Below, in pieces: positions 26,799 to 34,717 of a stretch of 64,000 nucleotides of DNA. The translations under genes and the position numbers were made by a program. The DNA lies in the NCBI RefSeq assembly GCF_025822245.1, contig NZ_JACKTL010000053.1:90328-154327 (forward strand), read 5' to 3'. This DNA comes from Mycolicibacterium hodleri (lineage in GTDB: Bacteria > Actinomycetota > Actinomycetes > Mycobacteriales > Mycobacteriaceae). The notes beneath the pieces are model-generated. The model saw only the letters and a program-made list of their open reading frames with translations. It made no database searches and was not told where the DNA came from. Position 1 is the stretch's first letter. The number at the start of each line of letters is the position of its first letter.

Positions 26799-27700
26799 TG
26801 GTTCCCGAGAGCGAACTCGGCGGTGCGGCCGTACGGGGTCGCCGCACGCGGAACCCGAGCGCGGACGTCGTGCCGATCACCGCCGACCACGTCGAGGCGG
26901 TTGCGGACTTCCTTCGCGACAACCTCAACGACCTGGTGCCGTGGCACCTCGCGTGTGCGTCGGCGCCGTGGGAGGCGACGTCGCCGAACCACGGATTCAT
27001 GCTGCGCGACGACCACCGCGTCGTCGGTGCGTTGCTGGCGCTGTACTCCGAGCGCCTCGTCAACGGGCGACTGGAGCGGTTCTGCAACATGGGCTCCTGG
27101 TGCGTACTCCCCGAATATCGTTCGCGGAGCTTGTCGTTGCTCAAGGCGCTGCTGGCGCAGGACGGCTACCACTTCACGGTGCTCACGGCGGACGTCGGCC
27201 CCCAGGAGATCCTCGCCTGGTCCGGGTTTCGCTACCTCGACACGTCGGCGGCGCTGATCCCGAATCTCCCGTGGTTCGCCGGCCCGACCGGTACCAGGGT
27301 CAGCAGTGACCCGGACGTGATCGAGGGCGCGCTGGCCGGCCGCGCGCGCACGCTGTACCGCGACCACGCCACGGCGCTCGCGGCACGTCACCTCGTGCTG
27401 ACCCGTGGCGGGCAGGCCTGCTACGTCATGTACCGGGAGTCGCGCTTCAAGGACAAGCCGGTGGCCCTTGTCTTGCACGTCAGCAATCGGGAGTTGTTCC
27501 ACCGTGCCCTGCGGCCGCTGGCAAGTCACCTGCTGATCCGTCACCGCCTGGTGGCCACCCTCGCCGAGCTGGCGATCATCGAACGCAAACCGCCGCTGTC
27601 GTTTTCGATCACCAACTGGCCGAAGATGTACCGCAGCGACAGCTTGTCACCCGGCCAGGTCGACTACCTCTACAGCGAGCTCACATGCGTGCCGTGGTAG
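26795..27700 (+). CDS. GNAT-like acyltransferase following the aminomutase
   Basis: Protein of 301 residues with a GNAT-like fold: VVPITADHVEAVADFLRDNL at the start, a central HRVVGALLALYSERL strand pair, NMGSWCVLPEYRSRSLSLLKALLAQDGYH resembling the acyl-CoA binding V-x-P-x-Y-R region, then AWSGFRYLDTSAALIPNLPW. The gene order aminomutase then GNAT recalls the AblA/AblB pathway, in which a GNAT acetylates beta-lysine. The protein is longer than typical AblB and is followed by carrier-protein genes. It could instead acylate a sugar amine or transfer the aminoacyl group. The ATG (26795) overlaps the preceding stop (ATGA). Confidence 0.75.
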   Translation: MMVPESELGGAAVRGRRTRNPSADVVPITADHVEAVADFLRDNLNDLVPWHLACASAPWEATSPNHGFMLRDDHRVVGALLALYSERLVNGRLERFCNMGSWCVLPEYRSRSLSLLKALLAQDGYHFTVLTADVGPQEILAWSGFRYLDTSAALIPNLPWFAGPTGTRVSSDPDVIEGALAGRARTLYRDHATALAARHLVLTRGGQACYVMYRESRFKDKPVALVLHVSNRELFHRALRPLASHLLIRHRLVATLAELAIIERKPPLSFSITNWPKMYRSDSLSPGQVDYLYSELTCVPW

Positions 27701-28836
27701 CCGGCGGGCGCCGGCCCGCACTCGGGGTCGGCGTGCCGGAGCGCGCCGTCGTCCACTTCACCGTCGAGCCCATCGGCGCACTCGACGAACTGGAGCGGGA
27801 ATGGCGCAGGCTCGAACGGCACGTCTCACCGTCGTTCTTCGTGTCGTGGAACTGGATTGGCACCCTGCTGGAGATGATCCCGCCCAGGGACCGGCCGCTC
27901 CTGCTGAGGGGCGTGTCGGCGGGACGGACGGTCGCACTCGCGGTTCTCGGCGACGCGGTCGTGCGCCGGCGCGGCGTCATCCGCGCGCACCGCTGGGTGG
28001 TCAACGCCACCGGCGATCCGGCGTTCGACTGCATTCATCTGGAGCACAACGCATTGCTCGCCGACCCCCGGATCGGCTGGGACGGTCTGCTGGAGGCCTT
28101 CGCCGCGGCGAAGGACGTCGACGAACTCGGCCTCCCCGGGGTCGCGGCCGCCCCGGCTGCGCACCAGGTCGAGGATCGAGGGTTGCTTCGGATGGAGGCG
28201 CGCGAACCGTCGTTCGCGGTGGACCTCTCGACGCTGTCGCACAGTCGCGGTGACGTCGCGGCGATCCTCAGTCGCAACGCCCGTTCGCAGCTGCGGCGGG
28301 CCCGGCGCCGGCTCGACCCGGTGTGGGTCGAGGCGGCGACGAGCGAGGCCGAGGCACTCGACTTCTTCCGAATCATGAAGGGATTCCACGTGTCCTGGTG
28401 GCAGCGGCGTGGGGTGGCACACGCCTTCACCCACGAATTCTTCGAGCGGTTCCACGAGCGTCTGATCGAACGCGCCTTCGCCGACGGGTCCATCCAGCTG
28501 CTGCGGGTGCGCAGCGGTGACCGCACGATCGGAGTCCTCTACAACTTCGTTCTCGCCCAGCACGTGTACGCGTACCAGAGCGGATTCGTCCAGCCGGCGG
28601 CAGGTGAGCGTCCCGGCGTCGTCGCGCACGCCCTCGCCGTCGAGCGGGCGTGGCAACAGGGGGCCCGGGTCTACGACTTCATGGCTGGGGAGAACCGGCT
28701 CAAGGTCAGCTTCGCCAACTGCACCGACACGCTGTCGTGGACGGTGGTCCAGAAGCCGCGCCTTCGCTTCCGTGCCGAACACCGGGCCCTCGGCGTCGCG
28801 TGGCGACCGCGAACCGACGGGCGGTTCGGCTCGTGA
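27685..28836 (+). CDS. FemAB/CelD-like (Acetyltransf_6) acyltransferase
   Basis: Protein of 383 residues of the CelD/BioF2-like acetyltransferase group related to FemAB aminoacyltransferases. It has the early tandem EWRRLERHVSPSFFVSWNWI, the basic ILSRNARSQLRRARRRLD helix, FRIMKGFHVSWWQRRGVAHAF, GVLYNFVLAQHVYAYQSGF and the C-terminal RVYDFMAGENRLKVSFAN signature (family members show DFLxGdexYK). In capsule loci such proteins acylate sugars. Here it directly precedes the adenylation-carrier pair, so it is my leading candidate for transferring carrier-bound beta-lysine onto an amine or hydroxyl of the glycan. It overlaps the GNAT gene by 16 bases. Confidence 0.75.
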   Translation: MRAVVAGGRRPALGVGVPERAVVHFTVEPIGALDELEREWRRLERHVSPSFFVSWNWIGTLLEMIPPRDRPLLLRGVSAGRTVALAVLGDAVVRRRGVIRAHRWVVNATGDPAFDCIHLEHNALLADPRIGWDGLLEAFAAAKDVDELGLPGVAAAPAAHQVEDRGLLRMEAREPSFAVDLSTLSHSRGDVAAILSRNARSQLRRARRRLDPVWVEAATSEAEALDFFRIMKGFHVSWWQRRGVAHAFTHEFFERFHERLIERAFADGSIQLLRVRSGDRTIGVLYNFVLAQHVYAYQSGFVQPAAGERPGVVAHALAVERAWQQGARVYDFMAGENRLKVSFANCTDTLSWTVVQKPRLRFRAEHRALGVAWRPRTDGRFGS

Positions 28837-30341
28837 CCGTCGAGGACGTTCGGACGTCGCCCGTAGTCGACCCCGGCGTCGACCACGGGGACGTCATCGG
28901 TGACTTCACCACCGCGGCAACCGCATTCGCGGACCGCACCGCCGTCGAGTGTGACGGGTCGGCGATCAGCTATCGCGACCTCGAGAACGCGGTCCGAGGG
29001 TTGGCGGAGAGCCATCGTCCCCGCGGGGACGGTTCCCCCACGCTGATCGGCGGCCTGGTCGGCCATTCGCCCGGTGCGGTTCGGTTCCTGCTCGGAGTGC
29101 TGGCGGCCGGCGCGGTCTACTGCCCGGTCGACGCCGCGCTGCCCGTCGCCCGTCGGCAGGCCGTCGCCGACGTACTCGGCGTGGATCGCGTGCACCCGAC
29201 GGAACCGGCACCGGTCCCACTCCCGACCGGGCCACGACGCGATCCGTCGAGTCGCCCGACGGACCCGGCGTACGTGCTGTGCACCTCCGGCTCCACCGGC
29301 GCGCCGAAGCCGGTGGTGGTGTCGCGGCGGGCGCTGACCGTCACGGTGCGCGCCCTTCGCCGGCTCTTCGAGCTCGTGCCCGAGGACCGAGTGCTCCAAT
29401 TCGCGGCCCTGGCCTGGGACACCTCGCTGGAGGAAATGCTGCCGGCCCTCACCTGCGGCGCCGCGGTCGTCTTCGACGACCGGGCGCAAGCGGGAGCATT
29501 GCCGAACTTCGTCAGGATGCTGGCCGACCGCAGGGTGACCGTGGTGGACCTGCCGACGGCGTTCTGGCACGAGCTGGTGCTCTTCCTCCACGAGGAACGG
29601 ATGGGGCTGCCCGACTGCTTGCGGCTGGTGGTGATCGGCGGCGAGCGGATCGACCCCACCCGGCTGCGGCAGTGGAGGGAGCTCGACGTCGCCGGCGTGC
29701 AGTTGCTCAACACCTACGGGTGCACGGAGACGACCATGGTGACGCACTCGGTCCTGCTGAGTGGCCCCGGCGCCGATGCGGCGCTCGACGGCGCACCTCT
29801 CGGGCGCCCGCTGCCCCACGTCCGCGATCACGTCACCGCCGATGGTGAACTGCTGGTGTCGGGCCCGGCGCTGGCCAGCGGGTACCTCGGATCGCCGGAG
29901 CTCACCGCGGACCGCTTTCCGGTCGCCGACCACGGCCACGGAACCACGCGCTGGTTTAGGACCGGCGACCTGGTCGGCCGTGCCGACGACGGTCTGCTGT
30001 ACGGCCGCGGTCGCGCCGACGACGAGGTGAAAGTCCTTGGCGTCCGGATACATCCAGCCGAGGTCGAAACTCAGCTGCTGTCTCATCCCGCCGTCGCCGG
30101 GGCCGTGGTCGTCGGCGAACGGCGTCTCGGGCGCACGACGCTGGCAGCCTTCGTCGTGCTCGGCGGGAGTGCCACCGCCGCCGAACTCAAGCGCCACCTA
30201 CGCGAACGGCTGCCGAGCCAGGTCGTTCCCACGCGCTTCGAATTCATTGCCCGCCTCGTCCTTACGGCGAGCGGAAAAGTCGACCGCACGGCAACGGTGA
30301 ACGCCGCCGCGGACCACAACAACGAAGGAGCGAACACATGA
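28833..30341 (+). CDS. Stand-alone NRPS adenylation domain, beta-lysine-like specificity code
   Basis: Adenylating enzyme of 502 residues with no carrier or condensation domain. Core motifs: A3 CTSGSTGAPKP (residues 150-160), A5 NTYGCTETT (293-301), A7 WFRTGDLVGR, A8 GRADDEVKVLGVRIHPAEVE, A10 TASGKVDR. Aligning by eye to GrsA, the pocket residues are D196, T197, E200, D239, V267, G269, T294, M302, V303 and the A10 lysine, i.e. D-T-E-D-V-G-T-M-V-K. From memory this is the code listed for beta-lysine in viomycin/capreomycin-type domains; E200 and D239 would suit a diamino acid. The GTG start overlaps the previous stop, and its stop overlaps the carrier-protein start. Confidence 0.88.
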   Translation: MTVEDVRTSPVVDPGVDHGDVIGDFTTAATAFADRTAVECDGSAISYRDLENAVRGLAESHRPRGDGSPTLIGGLVGHSPGAVRFLLGVLAAGAVYCPVDAALPVARRQAVADVLGVDRVHPTEPAPVPLPTGPRRDPSSRPTDPAYVLCTSGSTGAPKPVVVSRRALTVTVRALRRLFELVPEDRVLQFAALAWDTSLEEMLPALTCGAAVVFDDRAQAGALPNFVRMLADRRVTVVDLPTAFWHELVLFLHEERMGLPDCLRLVVIGGERIDPTRLRQWRELDVAGVQLLNTYGCTETTMVTHSVLLSGPGADAALDGAPLGRPLPHVRDHVTADGELLVSGPALASGYLGSPELTADRFPVADHGHGTTRWFRTGDLVGRADDGLLYGRGRADDEVKVLGVRIHPAEVETQLLSHPAVAGAVVVGERRLGRTTLAAFVVLGGSATAAELKRHLRERLPSQVVPTRFEFIARLVLTASGKVDRTATVNAAADHNNEGANT

Positions 30342-30559
30342 GCCCCGATGACGTCGTCGAGATCTTCCGCAGGGTCCTCGACACCACCGAGGTCGACTCG
30401 ACCTCGGACTTCTTCGAACTCGGCGGTGACTCACTGCTGGCAACGAGGGTGCTCAGCGCGGTCGCCCGTGACTTCGGGGTGGAGCTCTCCTACGACGACT
30501 TCGCCGACGACCCCACGCCGAGCGGCTTGTTCGCCAGAGTCGCCACCACGGTCTCGTGA
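30338..30559 (+). CDS. Free-standing peptidyl/acyl carrier protein
   Basis: Carrier protein of 73 residues. The phosphopantetheine-attachment serine is Ser32 in ELGGDSLLATRV. The GGDSL form is typical of carriers that work with stand-alone adenylation domains. Acidic helices II and III follow (DFGVELSYDDFADDPTPSGL). It starts within the stop codon of the adenylation gene (ATGA) and ends within the start of the amine oxidase (GTGA). Its job is presumably to hold the activated amino acid as a thioester for oxidation or transfer. No phosphopantetheinyl transferase is encoded nearby. Confidence 0.93.
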   Translation: MSPDDVVEIFRRVLDTTEVDSTSDFFELGGDSLLATRVLSAVARDFGVELSYDDFADDPTPSGLFARVATTVS

Positions 30560-31938
30560 CGGCGGACATGCGCGTCGTCGTCGTCGGAGCAGGCCTGGCG
30601 GGGCTGACCGCCGCCGTCGACCTGGCCGCGGCGGGTGCGGACGTCACGGTGCTGGAGGCACGCGGTCGGCTGGGCGGCCGGATGCACGGCGTCCCGGTCT
30701 CCGAAACCGTCGTCGCCGACGGAGGCGCGGCCTATCTCGGCGTGCAGCACACCGAGCTGCTCGCCATGCTCGACGAGCACCGACTGGACCTCGCCTCCAC
30801 CGACATGGTGGGGGACAGCACCTTTCTGGTGACGGAGCGGCGCTCGACGACCGCCAGCCGGGTGCCGCCCCTGGATGCCGTCGCGCTCGGGGGCCTGTTC
30901 GACCATCTCGAGGACCTGGTGGGCGACGTACGGCCGGACGCCCCGTGGCAGAGCCCACGGGCCGAGCACCTCGACCGACTGACCGCGGCGCAGTGGCTGG
31001 TCGACGAGATCGGGCACGACGACGCGCGCACCTTCTTCCCGCTGTTCGTCGGGGAGATGATGGCGGCGGCTCCGGCCGCGATCTCCGCGCTTCACATGGC
31101 CTTCTATCTGCGCTCCGGCGGTGGGATCCGGTACCTCAACGCCTTTCGGGGCGGAGCTCAGCAGTGGCGCGTCGACGGCGGTGCACACCTGCTGTGCGAG
31201 GCACTGGGGCGCCGGCTCGGCGACCGAATCAGGTTGAGCCACGCCGTGTCGGCGGTCGACCAGGACGGCGACGACGTCGTGGTGCACGGTACCTCCGTCG
31301 GCGACCAAGCCTTCGAATGTCGGGCCGACAGGGTCGTCATGGCGATACCTCCGCTCCTGGCGCAGCAGATCCACTTTCGCCCTGGGCTTCCCGCGCCCCG
31401 GGCGACGGCGGCCACCGGTCGAGGCTGTGCGGTCAAGGTTCATCTGAGCTACCCGACGCCGATGTGGCGTGCCCAGGGACTGTCGGGCTGGTCGGTGAGT
31501 ACCAGCGGTCCGCTGCTGTCCACGGTCGACGACTCCCCGCCCGACGAATCCGTCGGCGTTCTGACCGGATTCGTCACCGGCAGGGCGGCAACGGCCTTCG
31601 GTGCCCTGTCGGCGGCCGAACAGCGAGGCACCGTGCTGGCCCACGCCCGCCGGCTGTTTCCGGCGTTGCCACCGCCGACGCGATGCACGGTGACCGACTG
31701 GCCGTCCGAGACGTACAGCAAGGGGTGCTACGCCGCGCTGTTCGGCCCGGGGGACTGGTTGGCCCTTGGTCCGACGCTCACCACCCCGCACGGCCGCGTC
31801 CACTGGGCCGGCACCGAAACCAGCCTGGAGTACTTCGGACTGATGGAGGGCGCCATCAGGTCGGCGCGCCGCGTCGCCGGGGAACTTATCCACGGCGCCG
31901 AGCCGAAGATCACTGCCAGAAGGAGTGTGCTGCTGTGA
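30556..31938 (+). CDS. Flavin-containing amine oxidase family protein
   Basis: FAD-dependent amine oxidase of 460 residues. The dinucleotide-binding motif VVVGAGLAGLTAAVDLA occurs near residues 8-24, followed by the family signature LEARGRLGGRM. A central FRGGAQQWRVDGGAHLLCEAL and a C-terminal FAD contact HWAGTETSLEYFGLMEGAIRSA match the monoamine-oxidase superfamily. Possible substrates are the carrier-bound beta-lysine, a free amine, or an amino sugar. Coupled position directly after the carrier protein favours the first. The GTG start overlaps the carrier stop. Flavin amine oxidases are not normally part of Wzx/Wzy polysaccharide loci. Confidence 0.85.
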   Translation: MTADMRVVVVGAGLAGLTAAVDLAAAGADVTVLEARGRLGGRMHGVPVSETVVADGGAAYLGVQHTELLAMLDEHRLDLASTDMVGDSTFLVTERRSTTASRVPPLDAVALGGLFDHLEDLVGDVRPDAPWQSPRAEHLDRLTAAQWLVDEIGHDDARTFFPLFVGEMMAAAPAAISALHMAFYLRSGGGIRYLNAFRGGAQQWRVDGGAHLLCEALGRRLGDRIRLSHAVSAVDQDGDDVVVHGTSVGDQAFECRADRVVMAIPPLLAQQIHFRPGLPAPRATAATGRGCAVKVHLSYPTPMWRAQGLSGWSVSTSGPLLSTVDDSPPDESVGVLTGFVTGRAATAFGALSAAEQRGTVLAHARRLFPALPPPTRCTVTDWPSETYSKGCYAALFGPGDWLALGPTLTTPHGRVHWAGTETSLEYFGLMEGAIRSARRVAGELIHGAEPKITARRSVLL

Positions 31939-33353
31939 CTTTCGAGACGAGCCTGAGACGACGCGTCGAGCAGGTCAGGCGCCGGTGGTGGGTGGTCCTG
32001 GTGATCGCCGGACTCGCGGCGGTGAGCGCGCTGCCCCTGCTGAATGTCACGCCCACGTACGCGGCGACGTCGACGCTCGTGCTGTCCTCTCCGAACCGCA
32101 ATCCGCTCGAGGACGCGACGATGATCACCGGATACTCCACCCTGTTCAACGATCCCGCGACGGTCGGCCGGCTGAGGACCACGTTCGACGTCCCACCGGA
32201 CGTCACCTTCGAGGCCCGGATGGTGGGGGCCAGTCCGATCCTGACCATCGAGGCGATCGCCAAGGATCCGAAGGTCGCCCAAGAAGCCGCGCTGAGGATG
32301 GCCGAGGCGTTCACCCAGGACATCAACTCGGTGCGACAACGACGCAACGACAACGCAATTCGAGACACTCAGCGTCAACTCGACGCGCTGATGGCCCAGC
32401 CCGGTCCCTCCGGCGTGCTGAACCCACTGGCGCCCGTACTGCAACAGCGCCTGGACGTGCTCCGGGCCGATTCGACGGACCAGATGCAGGAACTTCAGCC
32501 GCGGGGCGGCGTCACCGAGATCGCGTCCAAGGCCAAGATCGAGCTCCTGATGCGGGTCGGGGGCGGCGTCCTGCTCGGTGTCCTCGCCGCACTCGCCTTG
32601 GCGGCCGTGTCCACGAGGCTGGAGAACTCGGGTGACCTCCGTGACAAGACGGGCGTCGACGCGCTGGCCGACCTTCCCGCCGGTGACACGCTGGAGGAGA
32701 GCCGGGTGCGGGAGACTCGGCTACACGGCCTCGTCAACGTCGTCAGCCTCCAGGACCTGCCGAAGGCGACGGTGGTCGCCGTGACCGACGCGCGAGGCGC
32801 AGGCGGCGCCCGGGAACTCGCCGAAGCTCTCGCGACCCTGTCGGCACGCCAGGGATCTCGAACGGTCCTCGTCTACGCCGACGACGAGGCGTCACCCGCC
32901 ATCGAGGACATCGGATTCAACGACGCACTGGTCGATCCCGGGGTGGTCGGCAGCGCGTTGAGGGATGGTCCGGTCGAATCGCTGCGGATCATGCCCGTCG
33001 GATCCGGAGTCGACGACCGGTGTTCGCGGGTCAGCCGCGACCGGGTGACGGCGGTCGTCGACGAGCTCAGGACGGACGCCGACACGATCGTCGTCTCGGT
33101 GCCTCCGATCACCGAATCCGTCGACGCACAGCCCATCTGTGCAGCCGCCGACCGCACCATCCTGGTGGTCGACAAGCGATGGTCGAGGGCCTCGGGAGTC
33201 ACCGCGGCAGTGGATGCCCTCGCCGGCGTCCGCGCGGTTCTCCTCGGCGCGGTCCTGGTGGGCGGCAGTCGACGGGGGCGGCTCGGGAAGCTGCGGCGCG
33301 TCGACCTGGACGCGCGGCCCGAGTTCGAGTCGACCACCGGCGGTCCCGGATGA
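31935..33353 (+). CDS. Wzz-like chain-length/co-polymerase protein with degenerate kinase-like domain
   Basis: Membrane protein of 472 residues. Transmembrane segment 1 (WVVLVIAGLAAVSALPLLNV, about residues 19-38) and segment 2 (VGGGVLLGVLAALALAAVST, about 210-230) flank a periplasmic Wzz-type domain (YAATSTLVLSSPNRNPLED). After TM2 the protein continues like the bacterial tyrosine kinase domain of CpsD/Wzc. The P-loop that should read GxGKS is DARGAGGARELAEAL, with no lysine, and no tyrosine cluster is visible at the C-terminus. It should therefore regulate chain length without kinase activity. GTG start at 31935 overlaps the amine oxidase stop. Confidence 0.82.
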   Translation: MTFETSLRRRVEQVRRRWWVVLVIAGLAAVSALPLLNVTPTYAATSTLVLSSPNRNPLEDATMITGYSTLFNDPATVGRLRTTFDVPPDVTFEARMVGASPILTIEAIAKDPKVAQEAALRMAEAFTQDINSVRQRRNDNAIRDTQRQLDALMAQPGPSGVLNPLAPVLQQRLDVLRADSTDQMQELQPRGGVTEIASKAKIELLMRVGGGVLLGVLAALALAAVSTRLENSGDLRDKTGVDALADLPAGDTLEESRVRETRLHGLVNVVSLQDLPKATVVAVTDARGAGGARELAEALATLSARQGSRTVLVYADDEASPAIEDIGFNDALVDPGVVGSALRDGPVESLRIMPVGSGVDDRCSRVSRDRVTAVVDELRTDADTIVVSVPPITESVDAQPICAAADRTILVVDKRWSRASGVTAAVDALAGVRAVLLGAVLVGGSRRGRLGKLRRVDLDARPEFESTTGGPG

Positions 33354-34717
33354 GCGCAGTCGACCTGCGTCCCGCCGCCACCACCACCCCGGTTGGCGAC
33401 GACCGGGACTCCGCACCACCCACCGTCGTCGTCGTGGCCACCGTTGCGTTGCTCGTCGCGATGTTCCTGCGGATACCGGTCAAGGCTCTGGTCAGCCTGC
33501 CCGTCGAGCTGTTCCTGATCGCCTTCGTGGCGTTGGGGATCGCGCTGGTGCTGTGGCTGGATTGCACGCGCGACCGGTTGCGCGGCATCGGGGTGATCGG
33601 TTGGGCGATGACCGCGTACGTCGCGTGGAACGTCTACTCGATGCTGGCTCCGCACCGATACCCCGCCACCGACGTGCTTCTCGGCGCGGAACTCTCGATA
33701 CCGCGGCTCATCGTGATCGGCGTCATGATCCCGTTCTCGGCGTACGTGGTGGGTCGCTACGCCTTCGATCGCGTCTCGGCGGTGCGGGCACTGTTGTGGA
33801 CGGTGTTGGCGTTGACCGCGTACTCGGCGGCGGTGAGCATCATGCCGTTCACCGGGCTCGCCGACTGGGTGTGGCCGCGGTACGTGGTCGTGGTCGAGCG
33901 GCCGGGCTGGGCGGGGCGGGCAGTGGGCATCTTCAACCAGCCGGTCATCAACGGAATGGTCCTGGCACTGGGGTTTGCGACCGCGATGCTGGTACTCACC
34001 CGGCGCAGCGAACCGCGGTGGCAGCGGGTCCTGGCCCTGGTGATCGGTGTCGCGGCCGGCGTCGGACTCTACGAGACCCGCACCCGCGCAGCCTGGTTGG
34101 GTGGACTCGCCGTGCTGGTCATCGGTGCGCTTCTGGCCAAGGGATCCCGCCACTGGTACGTCACGGTGCTGGGGGCGCTGACCGCGTTCGTCGCGGTCAA
34201 CTGGTCGACGTTCACCAGCGCCGATCGGGAGGCCGGCGGCGTGGGTTCCCAGGCAGAGGTCGAATCCCGGCTCAACGACATCCAGACCGCTCTGTGGGCA
34301 TTCGTGCGAAAACCACTGGAGGGATGGGGGATCGGTCGGTTTCAGGCGGTCAACTCCTATCACCACCAGCAGTGGACGCCGGACACCGTGTGGAGTGCCG
34401 GTCTGGGAGAGGTGTCGCACGAGAACGAACTGGCGATCCTGGCCGAGCTGGGCGTGATCGGGCTGATCGCCTACCTCGGGGTGCTCGCACTCGTCGCACG
34501 TCGGTTGTGGCGTGCGTACGGGGAGCTCCCGGACCACGACGTGTGCGGCAAGCCCCTGGTGATCCTGTCCGCCATGGCGCTCGCCATCATGGTCCTTGCC
34601 GGAATGACCGTGGACCTGCGGTACTTCGACTTCTCCACGACCATCATCTTCCTCATCGTCGGCGTCACCGTCGGATGGGCCGACCGTGCGGTGTCGAGCC
34701 ATCGGGAGCGTCGATGA
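33350..34717 (+). CDS. O-antigen ligase/polymerase family membrane protein (Wzy-like)
   Basis: Polytopic protein of 455 residues with about ten hydrophobic segments (TVVVVATVALLVAMFL, LFLIAFVALGIALVLWL, ALLWTVLALTAYSAAVSI, GMVLALGFATAMLVL, LAVLVIGALL, ELAILAELGVIGLIAYLGVLAL). A large periplasmic loop contains the Wzy_C-type signature ETRTRAAWLGGLAVL and PLEGWGIGRFQAVNSYHH, with HENELAILAELG near the end, characteristic of O-antigen ligase/polymerase family enzymes. It most likely polymerises lipid-linked repeat units after Wzx flipping. The ATG overlaps the preceding stop (ATGA). Confidence 0.85.
   Translation: MSAVDLRPAATTTPVGDDRDSAPPTVVVVATVALLVAMFLRIPVKALVSLPVELFLIAFVALGIALVLWLDCTRDRLRGIGVIGWAMTAYVAWNVYSMLAPHRYPATDVLLGAELSIPRLIVIGVMIPFSAYVVGRYAFDRVSAVRALLWTVLALTAYSAAVSIMPFTGLADWVWPRYVVVVERPGWAGRAVGIFNQPVINGMVLALGFATAMLVLTRRSEPRWQRVLALVIGVAAGVGLYETRTRAAWLGGLAVLVIGALLAKGSRHWYVTVLGALTAFVAVNWSTFTSADREAGGVGSQAEVESRLNDIQTALWAFVRKPLEGWGIGRFQAVNSYHHQQWTPDTVWSAGLGEVSHENELAILAELGVIGLIAYLGVLALVARRLWRAYGELPDHDVCGKPLVILSAMALAIMVLAGMTVDLRYFDFSTTIIFLIVGVTVGWADRAVSSHRERR

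Noticed and set aside
25347..27700. Aminomutase plus GNAT as a simple N-epsilon-acetyl-beta-lysine osmolyte pathway (AblA/AblB)
   Set aside because: Kept only as an alternative: it does not explain the coupled adenylation domain, carrier protein, second acyltransferase and amine oxidase.
32873..34702. Leftward open frame of about 600 codons
   Set aside because: It lies antisense to the Wzz-like and Wzy-like genes and has low-complexity His/Arg/Asp composition typical of a shadow frame.
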